A stretch of DNA of 64,000 bases, from contig OY747721.1 of the NCBI GenBank assembly GCA_963556495.2, positions 8,459,149-8,523,148 on the forward strand. Direction: 5' to 3'. Positions 1 to 12,802 of this stretch are shown piece by piece. The translations under genes were made by a program, and so were the position numbers. The stretch's first letter is position 1, and every line of letters starts with the position of its first letter. The stretch is from Valencia hispanica (taxonomy: Eukaryota; Chordata; Actinopteri; Cyprinodontiformes; Valenciidae). The notes beneath the pieces were generated by a model. It had not been told where the DNA came from. It saw nothing but the letters and a program-made list of their open reading frames with translations, and did not search any database.

Positions 1-75
1 AAGCTATGGACTTTATTGTGCCTTTCTCCAGACTGATACCTTCTGATCCTTTGTAACCTCTTTGCACACCATGTA

Positions 76-153
76 TTTAGTTAAGGGAGCAAATTTAGAA
101 AAGCAGGGAAACCCTTGGATAGCTAAACCTGGTCTCAGGTTAATCAGATTTGA
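76..153 (+). repeat. dispersed repeat, copy 1 of 2
   Basis: A stretch of about 78 bases beginning TTTAGTTAAGGGAGCAAATT resembles 5123-5200 over its whole length, with scattered substitutions and small indels. The family is not recognised. The two copies are in direct orientation about 5 kb apart. Confidence 0.6.
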
Positions 154-1996
154 TCAAACCTGATTTCAAATGTGAACCCAATTAGACTGAATGCTGGCAT
201 TAAATCAAAAAGTGGTTGAAGAAAGTATCAACATTAAGGGTGTGTACCAGGTCATTGCAGCTATTTTCCCTTTAATATTACAGGGTATAGATCACACAGA
301 AGGTGGAAAAAACTAAGCTTATTCATCATAATCTCAATATTTTCCACATCATAAAAACCTGTAGTTTTACCCGGTTTTTCGCTCCAGTGTAGCAGTTTAA
401 CAGTGTATAAGGCTGAGCTACTCCAGTCTAAAGGGTGCCACAGGAACAATTTGTGACTCCTAATTTGCAATATAAACAATTCATATCAGCAGTCTCATAA
501 AATGATCCCTTCCTGCCATCAAATAGGAAGAAATTGAAAATTTTTCTCTCATTTAACAAACCTGCTGGTGTGTTCAGGCACCAGAGCCCTCTGTAAAAGT
601 GGAATTACGAACTTTTTAATACTGGCATTTTCTTTTAAACCCCCTGTCTAACTTATCAAGTGAGCTCCACAGAGGAGCCTTCTTTACAGTACATGGAAAT
701 TACAGGGTGACATCAGGGGTCATGCTGAGACAGATTGGGGCAAAGAAGAAGCAACCAGGCTGCACGAGGAGAAACCATCAGGGAGGCTGTAAAACAGCAG
801 GAATGTTTTTTATAACCCACTGACCGGCACACAGATTGTTCTCGAAAAATGTCAACATGGATGAGCACCATTATCGGAAAAACCCCCCCGGTCAGAAGCT
901 GTGGTAGGATCACAGTGATTTTTGTCCTACCTTGTAATAAAACCCTCCTGATGGACTGTGATGAGGTGAGAGATCATAAAAAAAAGAAGCAGGAGCAACA
1001 AACGCCTCAGACAATCCCTTCTGCTGCTCTGGAAAATGACTTTTTCATTGAATATCTCTGCTGTTGTGTCCCATTTATTGCATCACCGAGATATATAAAA
1101 CCACAGAGAATTCTGCCAAAACAAATCAACAGAAAATTTGTAGATATTAGGGAGAAAGCAGATGATGAAAGCTCTCCATCAGTTTCTGAATTTTTCACAT
1201 TTTTACTTTTTCCCATTTAAGCTCATATTGGCACTGCATACAACATTATAGCAGAGATGGAAGGTAAGACATCAGAGAAAAATCCACTACTGGTGAAAAA
1301 AAAGACGTTTATTGGAGGAAATAAAAGGAACTTCGGGGCTGAAGGAAGGATATTACTCTTTGATGTCACAACTGTAAAGTTTATGCTTTCCTCATTAAAA
1401 ACAATTTACTGTGTCCCCAGCGTTTCAGGTAAAAGACGAATACTTGTGTCATGTTTTGTAGGCTATGAATAAGACCAAATTGCAGACAACAACTTAAGAT
1501 GCCCATGGTGAAGGTTTGATAATCAGAAAGCATACATACCTTAAACAGGGCATGGAGCACAGACAGAGTAAAGGGCAATGTAACAGAAGAACTCAGCAAA
1601 GATCAATGAAAACCAGTGAGCTTATACTGAGGGTGGAGTGGAGAATGATATTGAATGCAGGTGACTATAGCAGGGGATTAGGGCCAGCTGTGAAAGAGGG
1701 CAAACAGGCAGACTAAGAGAAGAGGAATAATTAACACAGAAGGAAGCTTGACGTGACATGAAGAAACTATAAACCAAGAGAAATATAACCAAATACACAA
1801 GGTACAGAATGAAAGAATAAACTAAGAAACTAAATATGAATATGGCAACAACTTTCTAACAATAATAAACTCTGAGAAATGAACAGAATATGGCAAGACG
1901 TATCGGACGTAAATAAACAACAAGGGAATGACTAAAACCCAAATATCGAAACAAATTCTACTTTAAACATCGTCAGTTATGATGGCTGAACCTGTA

Positions 1997-1999
<3 letters not shown>
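154..1999. other. intergenic, no gene recognised
   Basis: Open frames are present (for example 123 codons on plus at 849-1220) but show no recognisable domain, and both strands are open in the same place. A-rich low-complexity sequence fills 1740-1980. Confidence 0.5.

Positions 2000-2072
<73 letters not shown>
2000..2072 (+). repeat. (CT)n microsatellite
   Basis: Uninterrupted CT dinucleotide array of about 73 bases. An apparent Leu-Ser repeat reading frame through it is an artefact. Confidence 0.97.
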
Positions 2073-2073
<1 letters not shown>

Positions 2074-2489
2074 AGATTATGTCCTGTCCCCTACTGAGCT
2101 GACGTCACATGTGAATGCTAACAAAAACTCGTCTTTCACTCTGTCACTCCCCATCAAACTAATTTACAGATTTACTATTCTTTTAAAATACTTCTGTTAT
2201 CATGATGGCAAATAAACATCCTTCTATCCCAAGTTTTACAGCTTGCAGCTCAACAAGAGTAAGCTTCTTATTAACAATCAGGAATAAAAACGTATGCATT
2301 CTAGAATTGCACCTCTCATGGTGGCAGCATGTTGGAGTAGCTCTGTTATGCTAGTTCTTATTTGTTCATAACTTTATGGTTGAGGCAATGCAAAGTGGAC
2401 AATTATTCGCTCTGGTTTTAGATACTGTGCAGCTGGAAAGGTTTTTGATCTTCCTTTCTTACTTTTGGACAGTTGGGATTAAGCAAACC

Positions 2490-3076
2490 CATGGCAACAA
2501 GTTATCATGTTTACAGCTGGGAGCAGCTGATTAGGATCTAAAAAAACTCAAATAATACCTGAAATATGATCCCAAATCCCAGAGGAGTTGAAAAGGAGGC
2601 TTCATTGATGCAGAGCAGGACAAAAGAGCAGAGAGAGAAGGATAAAGTTCAAACCACCTTTTCTATTAATCATAATAGGCAATGATCATATCCCCGACTC
2701 CAGTGTTACTCTCTTTGTAACCATTTGGCCAAACAGAGATTTAAAGAAGAGGGACAAAGGCAAATGAGGTGGCTTAGCAGTGTTTGCTAGAAACTGATAG
2801 TGTCATCCAGGAGATGTCACTGTGGAATATCGTTTCTGCTGCTTGGACATTGAGCCGTTAACATGACATGACAGTCATGAGACTGTCATACAGCAACAGT
2901 CTTCAGTCAGGAGCCTCTTCAGATTTGCTGCAAGACCGACTGCTCCTGGAGATACTTTCTGCCCACAGTATCACCATCCAAAACGACTCTTTGAAGATAT
3001 TCTGATGACATAAGTTACGACAGCATCCAATTTCTCTTTGGGATTAACAAAGTATTTTTGAATTGAATTGAATTCA
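2490..3076 (+). mobile_element. internally deleted Rex1-like LINE derivative, copy 1
   Basis: The 5' part (2490-2710) resembles the LINE at 38258-38460, including GGGAGCAGCTGATTA; a middle piece (about 2750-2850) resembles 38630-38740; the 3' part (about 2865-3076) resembles 41060-41245 and ends with the AATTGAATTGAATTC tail. Most of the endonuclease and all of the reverse transcriptase core are missing. A copy with the same arrangement is at 59695-60232. Confidence 0.75.
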
Positions 3077-3274
3077 ATGAGGAAACGCATCTTAAAAAAT
3101 CAAGTGGAGATGTGAAAAAATACACCCTGATTTTGTTTCAACATGTTTCATGCTTCAGCTATAAGATTATTTGTATTTTTCGGCAGAAGTCAACACAAAG
3201 TAGTCCATATTTATGAAGTAAAAGAAAATGCATCGCCTGGTTTTCAAAAAAATTTTATACATAAAAAGCTGAAA

Positions 3275-4165
3275 AGTGTGGCATGCAAGAGTATTCAGAC
3301 CCCTTTATATGCACACACCAGTAAATAAAAACAAGAAAAAAAACTAGTGCAACAAATTGCCTTTGAGGAGTCACACAATTTCTAGATATGATCCATATGT
3401 GTGTAGCTTGGTCTGATTGTAAATCCAACTTTTCTTTGAAAGCCTAGGAAGTTTGTGTTTTGGTCAGATGAGCCCACAACATATTGGCCTCCATGCTAAA
3501 TGCTGTGAAACCTATTGATATAATTCAACAACCCATAGCAGTGCCGTTTGGTCTGATGTCCAAGGCATGAAGCTCGCCAATACTTTTCAAACGTGTGGTA
3601 TTCAGAAGTGTCAACAGTTCTGATAAAGCTGTCCACAGGTGAAGTCCAGTAATCTGTTCCGTCTTGGCTTAAGAACATCACATTAGAAATAGTAAACCCA
3701 CTTCTTGATGAGCATCATCTAAAAAACCTCCCAGTGTGTGTTCCTCTTAACGCTGCACATCAATCTGTACAACATCCTAATGTAGAAACATGGTGGTGGC
3801 AGCCTAATGCTGTGGAGATTAGCAGGAACAGGGAAGGTGGTCAGAATTCATGGGGAGATGGATGGCTCTGAATATGGGGCGATTCTGGAAGAAAACCAGT
3901 CAGAGGCTTCAAAAGACTTGAGACTGGGGTGAAGGTTCAACTTCCAGGAGGACATAAACCCTAAATGTTCAACTAGAGCTTCAATGGAATGATTTAGATT
4001 ATCCAACTGAGAATCTGTGGTAATAATTTGAAAAAAATATTCTTCTCTGCTTATCCGCTCTGACTGAGCTTCAGTTATTTTGCAAAGAAGAATGGGGAAA
4101 AACATTTTTTTGAATTTTTTGTGTCGGTCTATCACATAAAATCTTAACAAAATACTAACAAGTAT
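3275..4165 (+). mobile_element. decayed Tc1-like transposon
   Basis: The left end CATGCAAGAGTATTCAGACC and right end GTCTATCACATAAAATCTTA are degraded Tc1-type terminal repeats. Between them are Tc1 transposase remnants such as TGGTGGTGGCAGCCTAATGC and the segment around 3840-4090, which parallels the better preserved copy at 52229. Many stops and indels; non-functional. Confidence 0.7.
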
Positions 4166-4903
4166 ATCACACACTGTGCTTTTCTGGAGGAAGCAAGATC
4201 AGATGTCTCTTGTGCATGCAGAGTCTGTTTGTAAGGGGTTAAGATATCTAATTCCACATAAACCCATTTCATTTACCCCTTCAGTGCTTTCGAGCAGCAC
4301 CTATGACTCTGAGTTACAGGTAGTGGGACTGAGCTGGAAAATGGCTTTCCCCACTGCAGCTGATCGCTGATGACTTGGGTTAGAGGGCTGAAGGAAAGAA
4401 GGATGATGGTTGGTTGAGAAGGTTAGTGTAAAAGATAGAGTTAGCTGGAGAAGCTGGAGAAAAGGAGAAAAGGGAAGAGAAGAGAAAAACATGGTTGAAA
4501 CATAGTTGAAAGTGAGTAGACGTGCCACTGCTCTGCAAAACACATGCAGGGACACTGAAAACCAGCTGAGAGTGCGCTGATTGATTTATGGGTTTGAATA
4601 TTTTTCAGATCATTTTTAGTAATGGCAGCGCAGTGTGCATGTGTGTGCATGCGTGTGCAAGCAGAAAGCATTGCAGGCAAAGGTAAACAACTGTAAAAGC
4701 AATTTCACAGCATCTGCGTAGGAGAGTGAGTTTTGTATACCCGCAGGAGGCACGTATGTACAGTTTGCTGTGGAATTATAAAATTTTTAAGATTGCTGTA
4801 CAGCCATGAAAAATAGAAGCACAACAGAGGCTCATTGGGGAACCTCTAATCGAGGAAAAACATCAAAGCTTTGAAGTACAAAACAGATGAGGAAAGCCTC
4901 AGA

Positions 4904-4946
4904 ACACACACTTACGCACACACACACACACCCACAAACACACACT
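4904..4946 (+). repeat. (CA)n-rich microsatellite
   Basis: Interrupted CA repeats with CCCACAAA interruptions. Confidence 0.85.
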
Positions 4947-5122
4947 GCTCTGCACTCTGTTTTAACATGGTTCAAATGAGAATGACTTGTGCTTGCCGTG
5001 TAAGCCCTTCAACTGCAGTTGAATAAAAAGGGAGCAGGATAATCGGCTGAAAAATGATGTTTTCACATGACAGAAAACACCAGAATTAGGATTTTATTGT
5101 GTAACCAGTTGTTTTATCATTT

Positions 5123-5200
5123 ATTAGTTAGGGGAGCAAATGTAGAAAAGTAGGTAAACCTTTGGATGGTTAAACCTCATTTCAGGTTATTCTGATTTGA
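5123..5200 (+). repeat. dispersed repeat, copy 2 of 2
   Basis: Matches 76-153, with TTAGTTAGGGGAGCAAATGT at its start. Family unknown. Confidence 0.6.
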
Positions 5201-5596
5201 ATAAGAAAAAAGAAACAAATAATCAAATATGGTCACATCAATTTTCATACATCATGCATAAATTCATCACTAAATAGTATACAAAGAGTGACTCAGACAA
5301 CCACTGAGTCATTGCAGCTTATTTTAAGTTACTCCACAGCTTCTAAAGAGATCAAGATTTTAGCTTTGACTCTGCCCGCAGGACCTTTCCACTTTTTAGT
5401 GGGTTTAATGGTATGTTGTGGGTCTTTGTCATGTTGCAGAGTTAAGTCCTGCTTCAGCTTTAATTTTTTTTTTGACAGATGGTCTCAAGTTTTCCATAAT
5501 TCCCTTCTGATATGTGGTAGAGTCTTTGATTGTCTGCTGGCCAGCTTATCCCCAAACCATGGGAGTTCCACCTCCTTGCTTAACAGTTCATATGAA

Positions 5597-6391
5597 CAGA
5601 GGGGAGTAGAGTAGCTAAAAATTGTACTAAAAAAGTAGCTATACTTCAAAATTTTTTTACTCAAATAAAAGTACAATGTAGTCATCCAAAAATTACGTAA
5701 GTAAGAGAAAAAAAGTATTTGGTAAAAAGGCTACTCAGGTATTGAGTAGGCTACTTGACTAGTTGTTTTGAGATTGTAACATATATTTAATATTAAAAAA
5801 TTATGCAATTGGACAAAATACAGGTTATACAAGAGTAGTGACAAAGGCAAATGAGGTGGCTTAGCAGTGTTTGCTAAAAACTGATAGTGTCATCCAGGAG
5901 ATGTTACTGTGGAGCCGTTTTTACAAGATACAAGTTATGTGCAAATTCTGAAGATTAAAAAAGTGACATAAATATAAAATAACAAATTTGACAAGAAACA
6001 ATTTTACAAATCATTTTTTTAAAGTATATATATATATCAGACCCCCACTCGACCTCCAAAAGGCACAACAGCCTCAGCAGATTTAAAATATTGTTAAAAT
6101 GATGAAGCTTGTGCAAAAACAAGAGGTCTTACTTTAACATCAACTGTATGTGTAAGTTTCATGCATTTTTGGTTAAAGAGAGCATTCAGTTTAATTCAGT
6201 AAAGTTACTGTCTCTGGGTATTGTAGCCAGAAACTTTACGCAAGCAAGAGTAGCGATACGTCACAAAAATATCACTCAAGTAAAAGTAACAAGTACAGTC
6301 TAATAAAACTACTCCAAAAGTACATTTTTCCTCAAAATGTTACTCTACTAAATGTGAGTGATTAAATGTAACTAGTTATTACTCGCATCTC
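5597..6391. mobile_element. non-autonomous hAT-like element with 8 bp target duplication
   Basis: Begins CAGAGGGGAGTAGAGTAG and ends ATTACTCGCATCTC, a terminal inverted repeat of the type found in a common teleost hAT family rich in AGTA/TACT motifs. The flanks 5589-5596 and 6392-6399 both read CATATGAA, an exact 8 bp duplication as hAT transposases make. There is no transposase frame. An LINE-derived fragment sits inside at 5838-5919. Confidence 0.85.
5838..5919 (+). mobile_element. fragment of the deleted LINE derivative, inside the hAT element
   Basis: Closely resembles 2755-2870 (AAGGCAAATGAGGTGGCTTA, then CTGATAGTGTCATCCAGGAG), with a further loss of about 25 bases before GAGCCGTT. Confidence 0.7.
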
Positions 6392-6399
6392 CATATGAA

Positions 6400-8830
6400 G
6401 TATTTGTATTTGGTTTATGCAAACATCTGTCCTGGTGTCCAGAGAACGCGCTTTTTGGCTAATCTGTCCATAGAAAGAACATCATACAAAATATTCTGCT
6501 TTCTGTCTATGCTCTCTCATTATGACATTTTAGCCTTTTTGGAGACTTTTTGTGGTCTCCTTTCAGGGTGAACTTGCTTGGGCAGCCAGCTTAGTATTAT
6601 AATAATTCATATTGAAAATGTTAGAAAAAACAGGCTGCTGTAGGGTGTCCTAATTCTCTCTCTGGTGCACTTTGCTAGGTTGAAATAATAGGTTGAATGT
6701 CTTACCTCTTGTAAAGTCAATCGTAGACTGAAGGTGGAAGCTAAGGTATAAGAGGGGTCAGAAGGAAAAATAAGAGATTGTTTTTCTTGTTTTCATTTTC
6801 TTACTTTCTTTATTTTTCTTCAAATTGTTCCTGTATGTCAACAAAGTCTCAGAGACACAATCCTGACAATGTCATCTTGATATAAATCAGCTCCTATAAG
6901 AAGTAGGAGAGGATATATTACTGTGTGTAAACAGTGGGCAACTCCATTTAGTCATGTCAAAGAAGCCAGCAGGCTTAGCAAGGATTAGACAGCAAGCACA
7001 AGAAATCCTTCTGCCGTTAAGCAGAGCAGCTAAATTGTGTCTCATCACCATTAGAAAATTATAGGTCAGTTACAAAACACTTTTTTTGGCCTTTGAACAC
7101 ATTTTCACTGTGTTTCAGTCTCCTTTTACAGCAATTTGTGCTGTCAGAAGATACAAAGGAAACCTACACTGCAGCACCTAAGCTTGTAATTGTGGTCTAC
7201 TTAACTCAAGACAGGACTTTCACATCAAATGTAAAGCTTTTTTTATAATATACACATTTCATTTTTGTAAAATATACAGTTCCTGACCACTCAGTTAATT
7301 ACAAATATCTTAGTTGCATCTACCCAAGTCCGAACTATTTGAATTGTTTGTTTATCTTCTTGGACTTTCCCTACAGACAGAAACATGCAAATGACAAGAA
7401 TGAAGGATTATACAACCAAACAGCACATAGTTTTAAATGATCACAAACACGTTACTAGATCTAGTGTTGTAATGGAAGAGAAAAGAAATAAAACACTGTA
7501 CAGTTAATCTCCACTTCTTCTTGTTTCTCGACTTTCTAACATAAGGAGTGCAGCACAGCTAGCCCAAACAGGAAGCTAGAGATGCACCGGTCAGAACTCC
7601 CATAGGCCACTACTTCAAAAGTTGTGAGGTTGGTTGTTGTTCAATTCATTGATTTTTGCAATGTGAAAACGATCTAGGCAGATAATTATTGTGGTCTGTG
7701 TGTTTAGTAGTTGTTAAGTACATGGTTAAATATTGACAAATAAAACTGTGATTGCTTAATACGCTGCTCAGGGACACAAAACTGTTGCCTGATGCTACTA
7801 CGTAAAGCTCAGGACATTGTTAACTTTAACATTGTTAACACATTACTATGAAAACCTGGATATAAAAACAAAGCATTCCTTTCATATACCCACTTTATCC
7901 TACAGCAGCAGACGACCACACTGAGTTCCACTCCTGTCAACTAAGGATAAGACTAAAGGAAACATACTCAACAAAACTGGACAGTAAAATTCTGGATAAA
8001 AAAATCCTGGTCCAATGATTTGGATTTCAGCTGCAACATTCAGATAGTTTTAATGTAAAACGTCATGGTTTTTGATACCCGATCTGGAGTTGCAGAAGAA
8101 GCTGGGGGACGGGAACAGGAGCGCTGTAATGAGAGTGGTGGTGAGTCTGGAACTTAGATGTTCTCAGATCTGTAGTGGTTTACCAAAAGATAGAGTGAGT
8201 CACCAGGGAGGAGTGAGTGGAGTCTGGGGGTGGTTTGGTGTGGAGACTATCCTGTGAATACTGACAATGAGGATGAGTGATGAGGAAATATGGAGGAACT
8301 GTAGATGACAGAAGGGTGAGCAATCCTTAACAGGGTGCAGAGAATTTGGTTGATATTCTTACAGGTGACCTGCTGGAGTGTGGACAGGAGGCACGCTGGA
8401 GAGGGCGGTGGATAGTGAACCAGGAAGTGCACAAGAGAGATGAAATGCTGAATCTTGCGAGTGAGTGGAGAACTTGTCACAGGAGGTTATGATGTTGGAA
8501 GCATCTGGAGCCAGTCATGGAAAGAAACAGTATTATTGTGGAAGGAGTCTGGAGGAAGGAATGCTCAGGAGGAGGAGGAACTCTGAGAACAGGGTAACCT
8601 TGGAACAAGGAGAGAAAACATAAGGTAAGTCACTGAACTTTTCAAGGAAACCCTGCAAGGAAACACAGATTGCTTGGAGTTACCACTTGGGTTATACTCT
8701 AGCAGTGAGTGACTGTCAGCCAGCTGCTCATATCCTCCTGTGTAGATGAACTGATGGATTGCTGGTGTGCCCAAGGCCACCTGCTGCTCCCCCCACAGGC
8801 AGGGAGAGAGGGCTGCAGGAATCAGTGCTC
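6400..8830. other. intergenic, nothing recognised
   Basis: AT-rich unique-looking sequence. Short open frames only, with no protein family recognised on either strand. Confidence 0.4.
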
Positions 8831-8839
8831 CACTGCGCC

Positions 8840-9145
8840 CTCCAGTGTAAAAACCTCGGAAAAAAAAAACAATATAAGCAATCGTGGGTTCGATTCCTGT
8901 TTCCGCCTGCTACACGCCGTTGTGTCCTTGGGCAAGATAATTCACCTACTTTGCCTCCTGGTGTTGGCCAGAGGGACTGATGGCGGAAAATGGCAACCTC
9001 GCCTCTATTAGTATGCCCCAGGGCAGCTGTGGCTACAATCGTAGCTTGCTTCCAACAGTGTGTGAATGTGAGAGTGAATGAATAATGGCATTGTAAAGTG
9101 CTTTGAGGGTCTCGAAACACACTATATAAATGCAAGGCAATACTA
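8840..9145 (+). repeat. tRNA-derived SINE
   Basis: GGGTTCGATTCC (8886-8897) is a pol III B-box. It is followed by a body typical of a widespread teleost SINE (TGTCCTTGGGCAAGATAATT, CCAGGGCAGCTGTGGCTACA) and a 3' end with AAGTGCTTTGAGG...TATATAAATGC. The left border is uncertain. Confidence 0.8.
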
Positions 9146-10620
9146 TCATTAATATTATGATCAGCAAAACCTCACAGAATCAAACCCCAGACTGCTGACA
9201 TAAAACCATGAAAGTGTGGATCCAACTAGCCCTGTTTTAACTGGCTGCTGCTGCTGCTGTTGGTGTAATGGAGTGGAAATACTATTTTGACACACTTTGG
9301 AGTGCTAACTACCAATTGAGCATTGTTACAATATGGATGGGCAGCTGACAAATCTGCAGCAACTGTGTTATGCTATTGATTCAATAAGGTGTCATGAAGT
9401 GGTAGTCTGCATAGAAAACTACCACAAAGAAATGTAGCTAATAAACAAAGTCAAACAACACACAGCCTGAGGTAAGGTTTCACTGTTTATTACAAGCTTA
9501 TGATAAGAAAGCATATTTGCAAAAAAAAATGAAACCCAAACTTTTTGGATCATCAGTTTAAGTATATCTGGGACAAAACTTATAGAAATCCTATCATGTG
9601 GCAAGATTACATTTTGGCCAGCCTCCAGCCTCCCTCAGAGGTTGAGAAATCCTTCGCAGAACTTTTGGCATTAGATTACAGAGCGGCTCAAACCACAACA
9701 GCGCCTATAAGATTCAGTCATCTTCATTGCAGAGAGCAGATCTGAGACCTTTATGCTCAGAAAGACAAGGTCAGGTAAATAACAGTCTGCTTAAATGCAA
9801 GCCGAACAAATCGCCACGAGGGTAGCTGCAATAGAGCCCCAGCTGTGTGCAGTTTGAGGCCTCTCTGGGTTGCCTCAGTGGTCAGGGTTGGTCTAAATGA
9901 TTTTCTCCCTCCTTGCAGCTCATGGGGCGAGTAGCAAGAGGATGATAAACAGGCTAACATGATGGATAAGAGGAGGAGGGGGATCTTTCAATCAATCTGT
10001 CATCCACAGTTCCTGTTTCATCTGTGGGAAGCAGGACTGATGTTTCGGTCAATACTGGCAGGCCTCTGTCACAGAGAGATGTATGTGTGTGTTTCACTGT
10101 TTCTTCACAAATGTGTATCTGGTTGGCAGAAGCTGTCATGGTCCAAACATGTTATAGAAATTAGAGAGATACAATGTTTTAGTTAGAAGACACTTGGTGT
10201 ACTTTAAGGATGTCAGAACATCATGTAGAACGTAAAATGACCAAACCTTCACCATCTGCTGTCTGGAAAAACACACCGACAATACAAATGGTCACTTCAG
10301 CAGTTGGCTCATGGAGGTCACTCTTCCTGGAGCTAAACATCTGTCTGTTCTCTTCAATTTAAATTCCCTCACTAAAAATATTTCTTAAATAAATGTTTCG
10401 AAGGACAACAATCCCTAATCAAAAGAGCCCTAACTGAGTAGAAAATATGTCTGAACCAGGGTTTTTAAGGTCAGTTATGACCTTCAAAATAGCGGTAAAG
10501 ATTCTCAAAACAACATCTGGTCATATAGATCTAAGATCTTAAAAAGAGCAGAACTCATTAAATTTCTTGCTTTTGCTAATCTATATCAAAGATGGTAAAC
10601 TTTGTATTAGGTATTTCTAT
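9146..10620. other. intergenic; 9620-9960 may be conserved non-coding
   Basis: No gene is seen. The 9620-9960 part is less AT-rich, lacks repeat signatures and has a dense, non-repetitive texture. Whether it is constrained cannot be judged without an alignment. Confidence 0.25.
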
Positions 10621-10621
10621 G

Positions 10622-11685
10622 CCAGTGCCTTGCAAAACTATTAAAACCCAGTAAATGTTTCTACATTTTGATACGTTACTGCCAGAAACTTGGATGTATT
10701 TTATGATAGACCAACACAAAGCAGTGCATAATTTTTGACATTTAAATGTCACATCTTCACCCACCTCCACAAGTCAGCACTGCAACCTCAATACTGCACA
10801 TAAATATGGTTTGATCTAAAGCGTTCCAGCCAAGGCTGTATGATTAGGGTCATTGGCCTGTTGGAAGGCGAACTTAGGATAGCTCTGTGTTTAACTCCCA
10901 ACAACTGACCACCTTACCCTGTCCTGACTGAAGAAAAGCTTCTGCTTATCATGATGCTGCCACCACCGTGCTTCACCATAGGGATTATGTATTCAGGAGG
11001 ATGTGGTGTGGTTGTTTTTCCTCCATATAGCAATTTGCATAAAAGCAAATATTGAATTTTCTACATGTTTTCCATGTCCTCTTCGTGACTTTTGGCAAAC
11101 TGGAACTCTTCGTGTTTTCTGTCAACAATGGTTCTTCTACTGGTTACTCTTCCATAAAGGCCAGATTTTGGAGTGCATGACTAAAAGTTGTCATTACTTC
11201 CACCTGAGCTGTGGATTTCTGCAGCTCTTCCAGACATACAGTGTGTCTGTTTCTTTGAATAAACCTCTACTTAGCCTGTTAATTTAGGTAGATGGATATT
11301 TTTACTTAGGCTTCCAGTTGTGGCCTACTCTTTCAGTTCTAAATGATGGATTGAATAATGCTGTCTGAGATGATCAAAGTTTTAAATATTGTTTTGTAAT
11401 CTTGACTTAAACTTCTTTAGATAGAGGTTAAATTAAATAGTGGTGCACTCTATTAAATTTGGTTATAACGGATGTTATTTAGGACACCAGAATAAAAGTG
11501 GCTGACTCAAATGCACGCCACTTTTTTTTTTTTTTTGATTTTTATTGGTAAAGAATTTTGAGAAACATGCATATTTTTCCTTTTACTCTATTATGCTCTG
11601 TTTAGTCCCAGTCTTTCACATACAATCCCTATAACATACAATTAAGTTTGTGGTTGTAATAAAACATGATTTCTGAAGGCACATC
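10622..11685 (-). mobile_element. decayed Tc1-like transposon
   Basis: Minus-strand relic: left end AGTGCCTTGCAAAACTATTA, transposase remnants in antisense (CATGATGCTGCCACCACCGTG at 10950, and CTGAGCTGTGGATTTCTGCA at 11203), and a degraded right terminal repeat past AAATGCACGCCAC. It belongs to the same family as the relics at 31486-33748 and 36195-38125. Confidence 0.7.
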
Positions 11686-11744
11686 CTCTCCTCTTAAAAC
11701 AGGGTTAATGACTTAAAGTATTTACAGGTCTAACACTTGGAAGG

Positions 11745-11990
11745 CGGCTCAAACAGGAGAAGCCACCCACTTATTCCTCATTTGCTTCTGGTGAATCTAC
11801 TGAGCTGTCAATTTGTTTTGACAAGTAGTGGGCACACTCCCTTTACAATAAATGGGCATTGTAATAGAGGGCTCATTATGAGTAACATCATGTTCCAGAT
11901 GGTTTGTACCATCAAAACCATCTGGGAGGTCAGCATTTGAAGCAGTTTGGGAAAGAGCACGCAGGCTTAAAATCTGTTCAGTGCAAAAAG
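11745..11990. promoter_or_regulatory. candidate conserved non-coding element
   Basis: Non-repetitive segment with two short inverted pairs: GAGCTGTCAATTTGTTTTGACA (stem TGTCA/TGACA) and TTTACAATAAATGGGCATTGTAA. No coding potential was recognised. It resembles developmental enhancers only in texture; conservation is untested. Confidence 0.25.
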
Positions 11991-12639
11991 CGGTGAATCA
12001 TCTGTCTGTCACTGTTGACAGATAACAGAACCGGCTAATAAATCAAATTCTCATCGTATCCTCTTCACAGAAGAGTAAAAGGTTATTTGTAATCCTTGAA
12101 GACATTCAGGGATAGGCTTTACTCCTTTGTCAATAAAGAAACCAAGCTTGATGCAACTACGCTGAGATCTTTTGCAGCTAAAGTTGACAAATCTGCAGCT
12201 ATGAGTGAAATTTGGAACGTTGGTTGGTAACAGAACTGTCCTGTGAAATGTTCAATCCTAGATAAGAAAATTTTGGAATCCTGGTAGAATTGCACCAGCT
12301 GAGAAGATCCCAACAAATAGCTGCAAACCAAAATTTCACATAACATACTGAAACCTAACAGCTCACACAGATGTCTGGGGCATTCAAACAACCAGCTTGT
12401 TTCGCACACATGGGTTCAGGACAGTAATAGGAGGTTTTCTTTAAATTTTTGTTCACAGTTGCCAATCTCAAATTAATATCAGTCAAAAACTGTCAATCAC
12501 TCTCATTCGTCCAAACTAAAGTACAATAAAGCAGGACTCTTAACAATTAATAGCTGAATGTATACAATGTTTTCTCGCAGTCCCCAATGTTGTCATCCTC
12601 ATTATCATTCAACCAAAACATCCTATTGTCGACCAACCC

Positions 12640-12802
12640 TGATTAATCCTGCAATTTTTGGATGCACCCCTGCTCCAACACATCTGAATCAAATGACTAG
12701 CTCAGAGGTAATTCAGTCATTTGAGTCACCTGTGTTGGAGGGTGATGGATCTAAAAGTTGCAAGGCAGTAGATCTCGAGGACTGGAGTTGAAGACCCCTG
12801 TG
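12640..12802. repeat. short palindromic dispersed repeat (teleost type)
   Basis: CTGCTCCAACACATCTGAAT is matched in inverse by GAGTCACCTGTGTTGGAG about 70 bases later, giving a hairpin. It ends in CTCGAGGACTGGAGTTGAAG. This resembles a very common fish repeat; no coding capacity. Confidence 0.6.

Noticed and set aside
849..1220. 123-codon plus-strand open frame
   Set aside because: No recognisable domain; another open frame overlaps it on minus, and a Lys run comes from a poly(A) stretch. Probably chance.
1979..2215. Leu-Ser repeat protein
   Set aside because: Translation of the (CT)n microsatellite.
8728..9135. 135-codon minus frame as a gene
   Set aside because: It is the reverse complement of a tRNA-derived SINE.
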